Shown piece by piece: positions 1 through 4,903 of a DNA stretch of 7,073 nucleotides (positions within the stretch are counted from its first letter, which is position 1; every line of letters starts with the position of its first letter). The DNA is from CAYHGV01 sp964356135 (GTDB lineage Bacteria > Hydrothermota > Tepidihabitantia > CAYHGV01): the NCBI GenBank assembly GCA_964356135.1, contig CAYHGV010000121.1, forward strand, positions 1-7,073. Direction: 5' to 3'. A model generated the notes under the pieces. It worked only from the letters and a program-made list of their open reading frames with translations. It did not search any database and had not been told where the DNA came from. The translations under genes were made by a program, and so were the position numbers.

Positions 1-602
1 CGCAGGACCTCATCGATCGATTCCAATGAAATACGTTGCGGTTTGGACGAAAAGGCCGGGGTCTGGCAGAAGTCGCATTTGTAGGGACAGCTCCTTGATG
101 TGAAGAGTATGCCGGCAATCCGATACCGGGTCCAGAACGGACCCAGCCGTAAAGCCATCAGTAACGGCGGATGGCGCAGCCGGTCGAGCTTCCGGCCGAA
201 GATGGTGGCTAACGTCTCCTCGGCCGGGCCTAAAAAAATCCGGTCAAAGTGGTTTTCCATGCCGTCGGTTAAAGCGCCGTAATTGCCAGCCCAGAGTTCT
301 TTAACTCCGGCTTTCCGTGCCGCATCAGCCATTTCAAGAATTTCCGTGACTTCGTTTAAGTAGAACGAAAAGCCCACCACATCCCAGCCTTCCTGCAGCT
401 TTTTGAGATAATCGTGCCAGGTCGGATATTCGAGAATTTCGACCTCGGGCACATTCTGTTTTAAAAAGCGGAGGCCATAGGAGATGTGACGCAAAAGAGA
501 TGGCCGGAAACGGGTGGTAGCATTCGCCCCCCAATAATCATAGTAATCATTGGCAAAGCGACGATAGACGGTGGTCAATAAGATTTTTGGTCTGCTGCTC
601 AC
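1..602 (-). CDS. B12-binding-domain radical SAM protein, N-terminal part (C-terminus cut by window edge)
   Basis: The minus strand is open for 200 codons from GTG at 602-600 to the window edge. The first ~160 residues look like a cobalamin-binding-type alpha/beta domain: an opening strand RPKILLTTVYRR, then DVVGFSFYLNEVTEI, a helix with ADAARKAGVKELWAGN, and the IFLGPAEETLATI segment typical of these proteins. The radical SAM core follows with TSRSCPYKCDFCQTP, giving the Cx3Cx2C [4Fe-4S] ligands at C172, C176 and C179. Such proteins cleave S-adenosylmethionine to a radical and often do methyl transfer or unusual rearrangements; the substrate cannot be told from this fragment. GTG 602 is chosen because an in-frame TAA lies three codons upstream and no in-frame ATG occurs until well inside the conserved domain. 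No Shine-Dalgarno is visible; a promoter-like TATAAG sits directly upstream. Domain assignment is confident, function is not. Confidence 0.88.
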   Translation of the reverse strand, partial: MSSRPKILLTTVYRRFANDYYDYWGANATTRFRPSLLRHISYGLRFLKQNVPEVEILEYPTWHDYLKKLQEGWDVVGFSFYLNEVTEILEMADAARKAGVKELWAGNYGALTDGMENHFDRIFLGPAEETLATIFGRKLDRLRHPPLLMALRLGPFWTRYRIAGILFTSRSCPYKCDFCQTPAFSSKPQRISLESIDEVL

Positions 603-610
603 GCTCGAAT

Positions 611-637
611 CTTATAAATGGTCGGGCGGTTTGTCAA
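611..637 (-). promoter_or_regulatory. Candidate promoter of the radical SAM gene
   Basis: On the minus strand a perfect TTGACA (637-632) is followed after 15 bp by TATAAG (616-611), five of six matches to the consensus -10. The spacer is two bases shorter than optimal. The -10 ends only 8 bases before the GTG start at 602, so transcription would begin at or within a couple of bases of the start codon. This fits the lack of a ribosome binding site and suggests a leaderless mRNA. Confidence 0.5.
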
Positions 638-754
638 TACCTCGGCCGGCGAATTAAAAAAACAACCCCCAACCCGAACGACATCCAATGATTTTTACCG
701 CCGGATTGGAGTTTTTTAATTTAACCAGAATCCAGACATAACCACGCAACATTT

Positions 755-943
755 AATTAAAATTCTAAATCACAAACACTAATCCGCCACACTTCTTGGC
801 GGACTAAACAATATCTAAATCCCAATTTTCCCAATTCTAAACAGTTTGAAAGATTAGAATTTATTTAGGATTTCGGATTTAGAATATAGGATTTTCATAA
901 TCTCGTGGTTTCTTGTCGCTGGATTAGGGTTTAATGTATTAGG
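755..943. repeat. Degenerate CTAAATC / GATTTAG repeat cluster in inverted arrangement
   Basis: Left of centre the motif reads CTAAATC-like: ATTCTAAATC at 762-771, ATCTAAATCCC near 813-823 and AATTCTAAAC near 833-842. Right of centre it is inverted: AGATTAGAATTT near 851-861, TTTAGGATTTCGGATTTAGAAT across 864-885, TAGGATTTT near 887-895, and GGATTAGGG near 921-929. ATTCTAAATC (762-771) and GATTTAGAAT (876-885) are exact inverted copies. The units are imperfect and irregularly spaced, so this is not a CRISPR array. The origin is unknown; similar low-complexity AT-rich spacer repeats are known from several candidate-phylum genomes, but that link is from memory. Confidence 0.5.
783..803 (-). terminator. 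Perfect 7-bp hairpin, weak terminator candidate
   Basis: TCCGCCA (783-789) and TGGCGGA (797-803) are perfect inverted copies around a 7-base loop, and they are GC-rich within an AT-rich spacer. On the minus strand, downstream of the substrate-binding-protein gene, the stem is followed by a T-rich but interrupted stretch (TTAGTGTTTGTGATTT). It could end transcription from the gene stopping at 939, 136 bases earlier. The absence of a clean T run keeps confidence low. Confidence 0.35.
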
Positions 944-1910
944 GCACAACCTCCACCTCTTTCAGTATTCCTTCGGGCAACCCTATCCTGAGCTCTTTCG
1001 CCCTCGTTTCATTAACCATCGGGTTACCCTGTTTTGGAGACTGGACCGGAATTCGAGCGGGTTTTTTGCCGTTTAATATCTGGAGGGCAATTTCCGCCCC
1101 AGTCTTGCCTTGCTCGTATCCGGACAGGGTAACTCCACCCAGGGCTCCACCCCGCACTGTGAAATTAAAAAAGGCGAACTCGGGAAGCCGGCTGTTATTG
1201 AGTGTCCAGTTGAGTACCGTTTCTGCCGGCACGCTTGTCTCTCTTCCCTTTTCTTTTAGAGTGTGATAGACAAATAAACCGATGGCGTCGACTTGTGTCT
1301 GGAGTTCTTTCGCCTTTGCCTGCCAGTCGCCGAAATCATCGATTTGGTAGATGTGGGTAATCTCAACCGGCGATACGATTTTTTCTACCCGGTCGGCAAA
1401 GCCCTGGGAGGTTAGGCTGTTTTCAGTCAGGATCGCAGCCTTTTTCACACCGGGCGAAAGCTGCTGGAGCAGATGGATTGTTTCTTCAAAGTGTTCCCGC
1501 TCGACTACCCCGGTGATAGTGCTGGTCGGGAACCCATAATCCGCCGGCTCGCGGTTCATGCCTGCAAAGACAATCGGGAGAGTTTTACCGATGTATTTCT
1601 TTGCCACCAATTCACAGGCATTGTCGTCAAAGACCATCACCAGGTCGGGTCTGAATTTCTCGATTTTTTTTATGGCATCATCGGCTATCTGTTTCATCCA
1701 CTCCGGACTCGTCCGCCGTTTCGTATCCATATAGAACTTTTCGACCGTGAGTCCTTTGTCCTTCAAGACATCTTCCATACCTTTTGTCTCTTCTGCCACC
1801 CACGGATGTTCTGGGTGGTAACTGAAAACAACAAACACTTTCTTAGGAGTTTTTGCGCAATTCGCCCACGAGACGAGCACAAGGGCTGTAGCTATACACC
1901 AGCGCCGCAA
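939..1910 (-). CDS. Periplasmic ABC-type substrate-binding protein, TrpX/PF04392-like
   Basis: This 323-residue protein has the length and two-lobed alpha/beta pattern of the ABC transporter substrate-binding family (PF04392, TrpX-like), related to periplasmic binding proteins of the LacI/LivJ fold. A short basic N-terminus and hydrophobic stretch (about residues 1-19) form a signal peptide. C18 follows WAN, which is a poor lipobox, so lipid anchoring is uncertain. Lobe one carries VFVVFSYHPEHPWV (25-38), FRPDLVMVFDD (86-96) and LPIVFAGMNREP (111-122). The hinge and second lobe carry ITGVVER (132-138), VKKAAILTEN (155-164), VDAIGLFVYHT (207-217) and GGVTLSGYEQGKTGAEIA (258-275), the last being a family hallmark. 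The TTG start is supported by a perfect AGGAGGT 7 bases upstream. Members usually sit beside a permease and an ATPase, or feed a histidine kinase; neither neighbour is present here. The ligand is unknown. Confidence 0.88.
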   Translation of the reverse strand: MRRWCIATALVLVSWANCAKTPKKVFVVFSYHPEHPWVAEETKGMEDVLKDKGLTVEKFYMDTKRRTSPEWMKQIADDAIKKIEKFRPDLVMVFDDNACELVAKKYIGKTLPIVFAGMNREPADYGFPTSTITGVVEREHFEETIHLLQQLSPGVKKAAILTENSLTSQGFADRVEKIVSPVEITHIYQIDDFGDWQAKAKELQTQVDAIGLFVYHTLKEKGRETSVPAETVLNWTLNNSRLPEFAFFNFTVRGGALGGVTLSGYEQGKTGAEIALQILNGKKPARIPVQSPKQGNPMVNETRAKELRIGLPEGILKEVEVVP

Positions 1911-1917
1911 TATATCT

Positions 1918-1924
1918 ACCTCCT
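1918..1924 (-). promoter_or_regulatory. Shine-Dalgarno deciding a TTG start
   Basis: On the minus strand AGGAGGT lies 7 bases before TTG at 1910-1908. The perfect site and ideal spacing support the TTG as the true start of the substrate-binding-protein gene, with no competing ATG or GTG nearby that also gives a signal peptide. Confidence 0.85.
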
Positions 1925-2001
1925 GATTGTAGGTTTTATTTGATGACCGCTAAAGTTTTGCCGATACAAGAGGATACTCGAGGAAATTTGAACGATGCTG
2001 A

Positions 2002-2026
2002 GGTGCCGAAGTTTTTTATCGGCGCC
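2002..2026 (+). other. 8-bp stem-loop of unknown role
   Basis: GGTGCCGA (2002-2009) pairs with TCGGCGCC (2019-2026) around a 9-base loop of mostly T. All positions are Watson-Crick except one pair that is G-U only in plus-strand RNA and A-C on the other strand. There is no T run after it, so it is not a standard terminator. It lies upstream of the promoter candidate at 2139, so it would only be transcribed from a further promoter. Confidence 0.4.
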
Positions 2027-2138
2027 ATTCAGATTTCTTTGGAAATTTCTTATCACTGCTTCATACGATAACTCTTTACACTACCTTGTCAAGAGTTGTT
2101 GTGGTGAAACAGAAATAATTATCACGGTGTTTTGGTTC

Positions 2139-2166
2139 TTGACATACTCGTTTTTTTTATTAAATT
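2139..2166 (+). promoter_or_regulatory. Candidate promoter of the surface-protein operon
   Basis: A perfect TTGACA (2139-2144) is followed after 16 bases by TAAATT (2161-2166), four of six matches to the -10 consensus. The spacer contains a run of eight T. Transcription would begin near 2173, leaving a leader of about 80 bases before the ATG at 2253. The -35 overlaps the right arm of an inverted repeat, which could be an operator. Confidence 0.45.
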
Positions 2167-2240
2167 GTGGCGTGATCCAAATGAAATATCCCAGTAAGGT
2201 TTTCCATTAATGTAATGATAGAAAGGTCCCAAACCACAAA

Positions 2241-2246
2241 AGGAGG
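2241..2246 (+). promoter_or_regulatory. Strong Shine-Dalgarno of the operon's first gene
   Basis: AGGAGG lies 6 bases before the ATG at 2253 and fixes that start. The next two genes have similarly strong sites: AGGAGG at 4012-4017 before 4023, and GGAGGG at 4894-4899 before 4904. This points to well-translated genes. Confidence 0.85.
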
Positions 2247-2252
2247 AGCGTA

Positions 2253-3998
2253 ATGGTTCGTAAACTATGTGCGGTTATAGTAGCTATCTGGCTTCCAGCT
2301 TTATTGTATGCCCAGTGGAGCAACGACCCGACGGTCAACACTGTTATCAGCGATACCAGCGGCATGCAGGTGCAACCTAAAATCGTCGTCAATGAAAACG
2401 GCGAAAGCTTCATATCTTGGTTCTCGCATCTCCAGCCGCCATTTGATGTCTATCTCCAGCGTCTGGATGCAGATGGAAATAAACTGTGGGCTCCGGGTGG
2501 TTTGCTTATCAGTGATAAACCGACAATGGCCTGGACCACCGACTATGGACTCGTTCTTGACCGTGATAATAACGCCGTCCTCGTTAATCAGGACAAAAGA
2601 ACGGGCGCGAGCGATGTTTTTGCCTACCGCATTTCTACCCAGGGACAGTTTCTCTGGGGTAATGACGGAATCCAGCTCACCAACGATACGTTCGAAAACC
2701 TCTCGCCCAGTGCGGTTGTCACCGAAACGGGGGATATTGTTTTTGCCTGGAGAAATTACCCTGAACCGGGAAAAGTATCAATCGGCTTGCAGCGCGTCTC
2801 TCCCGCCGGCCAGCTCAAATGGGGGACAGGTATCCAGATTAGTGACACCATGCACAACGACAGGCATGCTCTGTTGCGAACCGAAGATGACAATATCGTT
2901 GTCGCCTGGTGCCGGTTTAGTGACCCGGATTCAACCATGCATATTTTTGTCCAGAAGATGGATTCATCGGGCAGCCCTTTGTGGGCACAAGCGGTCCAGG
3001 TGGATACCGGTGACTTGTTGCCTGTCAACTCGGGTATCTTGCCGAAATTGGAAAACGATGGCTCGGGCGGGGCGCTCGTTTTATGGACTGCCGTCTACCC
3101 TTCGGATGCTAACACGGTCTTTGTCCAGCACATTGATACCGACGGTTCTATCCAGTGGCCGGTCAACGGCATAGAAGTTTCCATCCAGTATGCCAATAGC
3201 CACAGTGAAGCTGACCTGTGTTACCTGCCAGCGAACCAGGAATCGTTTGTCTTCTGGAAAGAATATCATTACGATGGGTATGATAATTTTGGTCTATATG
3301 GTCAGAAGTTGTCCGCTTCCGGTACAAAGGTCTGGGGTGATTCGGGAAAGGTCTTCGAGCCGTTAAGCAAAGATACGATGTGCTGGGATATCGTCGTCAA
3401 GAAAGGGCAAGGGAATGACGTCACTGTTTTCTACCAGAAGGAATTTCTCATTATGAATCCAGCGGACACATCATTTCAATCTAATATTATAGCCATGCGC
3501 TTAGATAATGACGGAGCATACCTCTGGCCGGCAGGGAAAGTAACACTATCGTCGGCTCCCAAAGAGAAGTATGACCTGGTTTCAAGCGATTTCGTCCACA
3601 ACCAGTGGATTTGTGTTTGGACCGATTTGCGCAATTCACCCGAGGGTGGAGAAGAATTTGATATCTATGCCCAGAACATCAACTACGATGGAACCTTGGG
3701 CCCATTAGGCATCGAGGAAACTCCCCAGAGCAATCCGCCCGAAAATTTGTTGGTAGGTTCTCCGAATCGAGCGACAACGGGCATCGCAATCAACTATATA
3801 GTCTCCGCACGCTCTCCGGTTACCCTCACAGTCTATGACCTCTCGGGAAAGTTAGCACAAGCGCTGGTTAACGGGATAAAGAATCCCGGTTCCTACACGG
3901 CCAACTGGGATGCCCGAGCTTTTCCTGCCGGTGTCTATTTTGTCCGGTTTGCTACTGGTGATTTCAAGAGCACAAAAAAGTTCGTCTTGATGCAGTAA
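2253..3998 (+). CDS. Secreted beta-propeller protein with type IX-style C-terminal sorting tail
   Basis: The protein has 581 residues. Residues 1-20 (MVRKLCAV..LLYA) are a signal peptide with likely cleavage before QWSND. The body has a repeated motif of the form 'lQrlDsdGn.lWg..Gi.is', about every 54-64 residues, with its Trp at 79, 135, 190, 244, 302, 361 and 425. A degenerate eighth copy (IYAQNINYDGTLG, 471-483) lacks the Trp. Between motifs there is a recurrent strand such as FAWRNYP, VVAWCRF, VFWKEYH and VCVWTDLR-like text. This is the pattern of a seven- or eight-bladed propeller, usually a binding or scaffold module. Residues ~498-581 form a sorting tail of the Por secretion/FlgD-like type: VTLTVYDLSGKL, NPGSYTANWDAR, FPAGVYFVRF and a final STKKFVLMQ. 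The usual SPNP opening is SPNR here. No catalytic residues were recognised. It is the first gene of an operon, 24 bases ahead of the barrel gene. Confidence 0.85.
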   Translation: MVRKLCAVIVAIWLPALLYAQWSNDPTVNTVISDTSGMQVQPKIVVNENGESFISWFSHLQPPFDVYLQRLDADGNKLWAPGGLLISDKPTMAWTTDYGLVLDRDNNAVLVNQDKRTGASDVFAYRISTQGQFLWGNDGIQLTNDTFENLSPSAVVTETGDIVFAWRNYPEPGKVSIGLQRVSPAGQLKWGTGIQISDTMHNDRHALLRTEDDNIVVAWCRFSDPDSTMHIFVQKMDSSGSPLWAQAVQVDTGDLLPVNSGILPKLENDGSGGALVLWTAVYPSDANTVFVQHIDTDGSIQWPVNGIEVSIQYANSHSEADLCYLPANQESFVFWKEYHYDGYDNFGLYGQKLSASGTKVWGDSGKVFEPLSKDTMCWDIVVKKGQGNDVTVFYQKEFLIMNPADTSFQSNIIAMRLDNDGAYLWPAGKVTLSSAPKEKYDLVSSDFVHNQWICVWTDLRNSPEGGEEFDIYAQNINYDGTLGPLGIEETPQSNPPENLLVGSPNRATTGIAINYIVSARSPVTLTVYDLSGKLAQALVNGIKNPGSYTANWDARAFPAGVYFVRFATGDFKSTKKFVLMQ

Positions 3999-4022
3999 AA
4001 AAATCAAACTCAGGAGGGCACA

Positions 4023-4874
4023 ATGAAAAAAGTAATGTTGGTCGTCATACCCCTGAGCCTGGGGTTACTCTTACCGACCGGCTTACCGGGCTCGGCATTG
4101 GAAAGACTCAGCTTCCATGCCGACTACGGCTACGAGAACTGGCAAGCCGATTTCCAGGCTGCGAGCATTGTTACGCACACCGAAGACGGATTGAGCGAAT
4201 ACAAATATACCGAAGAGGATGTCGGCTGGAACAATGCCAACTATAATTTCTATGACCACGCCTACAACTTCGGTCTTGGGATAGGGTTGAGGGTTATTAA
4301 AGGTCTCAACCTGAATGCCGGTGCCGGACTTTGCTTTTCCAGGATTGAAACCTACGATGTGGATTACCCCTATACCTCGCTCGATGAAACCGCACTCGAC
4401 CAGCTCTTTAACACCCACGAGCCGGGATTCTATCTTTCGGGCGGTCTTGACTATAGTCTTCCCGTGTACAAGCGTCTATCGGTTCGAGCCTCACCCGGGA
4501 TTCGGTTCACGCCCACGCAAAACCTGCATATCAGCGACCCGGATAAAGATGGTGCGGTTCCCGAAGAATACACATTGCATCAGGACGTTTTTTCCTGGAA
4601 TTTCGGGTTAGTCGCTGACCTTGACCTGGGTGGAATAGTACCGTTCGTCGGCGGCCGGTATCAGGGGTTCCGTCAGCATGTTGACTACGACGAGACCGAC
4701 TATAGTTCGGGAGAAGAGGTCGTTTACGACCGCGAGGCGTTTCTCAAGCCCAGTTTTGATTTTGCCGGGCTTGCCGGCATTCGGATTGCACTGGGAGCAC
4801 AAAATTCACTCGCACTTGAGGCAGCCCTGGGAAAGGGCTTTTCACTATCCACCAATTTTCAGATTGGGTGGTAG
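4023..4874 (+). CDS. Predicted outer-membrane beta-barrel protein
   Basis: The protein has 283 residues and was not assigned to a named family. Residues 1-25 (MKKVMLVV..PGSA) form a signal peptide. The rest alternates polar and hydrophobic residues in strand-length blocks that end in aromatic residues: YNFGLGIGLRVIKGLNLNAGAGLCF (81-105), FYLSGGLDYSLPV (136-148), RLSVRASPGIRFTP (151-164), WNFGLVADLDLGGIVPFVGGRY (192-213), FAGLAGIRIALG (247-258), NSLALEAALG (261-270) and FSLSTNFQIGW (273-283). Between them are long acidic, Tyr-rich loops (about 52-79, 111-134, 172-188, 219-240), as expected for extracellular loops. The last residue is Trp, matching the aromatic C-terminal residue recognised by the BAM machinery. 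Length and strand count suggest a small barrel of about 8-10 strands. It lies 24 bases after the propeller gene and 29 bases before the next, so a role as anchor or partner for the two secreted proteins is plausible but not shown. Confidence 0.8.
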   Translation: MKKVMLVVIPLSLGLLLPTGLPGSALERLSFHADYGYENWQADFQAASIVTHTEDGLSEYKYTEEDVGWNNANYNFYDHAYNFGLGIGLRVIKGLNLNAGAGLCFSRIETYDVDYPYTSLDETALDQLFNTHEPGFYLSGGLDYSLPVYKRLSVRASPGIRFTPTQNLHISDPDKDGAVPEEYTLHQDVFSWNFGLVADLDLGGIVPFVGGRYQGFRQHVDYDETDYSSGEEVVYDREAFLKPSFDFAGLAGIRIALGAQNSLALEAALGKGFSLSTNFQIGW

Positions 4875-4903
4875 TTGACTATTCATAACCCATGGAGGGA
4901 TTA

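Larger units (their letters stand above)
603..938. other. AT-rich intergenic spacer without a gene
   Basis: This spacer lies between two co-directional minus-strand genes. No open frame in it looks coding. Its left end carries the promoter of the radical SAM gene. The right two-thirds is markedly AT-rich and holds degenerate CTAAATC/GATTTAG repeats around a short GC-rich hairpin. The size and the separate promoter argue that the two flanking genes are not one operon. Confidence 0.7.
1927..2252. other. Divergent intergenic control region
   Basis: About 325 bases separate the minus-strand substrate-binding-protein gene from the plus-strand surface-protein operon. The only sizeable open frame (1995-2210, plus) has no ribosome binding site and a low-complexity, Phe/Leu/Ser-rich translation, and is probably chance. 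The region holds a stem-loop at 2002-2026, an inverted repeat with arms at 2087-2094 and 2137-2144, and a promoter candidate at 2139-2166. No convincing promoter for the leftward gene was found. Confidence 0.65.

Noticed and set aside
334..534. 66-codon minus-strand frame within the radical SAM gene
   Set aside because: It overlaps the radical SAM gene in another frame; the radical SAM frame carries the B12-type domain and the Cx3Cx2C motif.
683..718. TCCAAT...ATTGGA inverted pair followed by a T run, resembling a plus-strand terminator
   Set aside because: The stem is short and AT-rich with a large loop, and no plus-strand gene lies upstream for it to terminate.
755..943. CRISPR array or tandem-repeat locus
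   Set aside because: The repeat units are short, imperfect, irregularly spaced and occur in both orientations, with no spacer-like unique segments and no cas genes.
1473..1943. 156-codon plus-strand frame opposite the substrate-binding-protein gene
   Set aside because: It is fully antisense to a gene with a recognised family, a signal peptide and a perfect ribosome binding site, and its translation has no recognisable features.
1995..2210. 71-codon plus-strand frame in the divergent spacer
   Set aside because: It has no ribosome binding site, runs across the promoter candidate, and its composition looks like translated AT-rich spacer DNA.
2308..3174. 288-codon plus-strand frame inside the propeller gene
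   Set aside because: It is an out-of-frame shadow of the propeller repeats, rich in Arg, Ser and Pro with no domain pattern.
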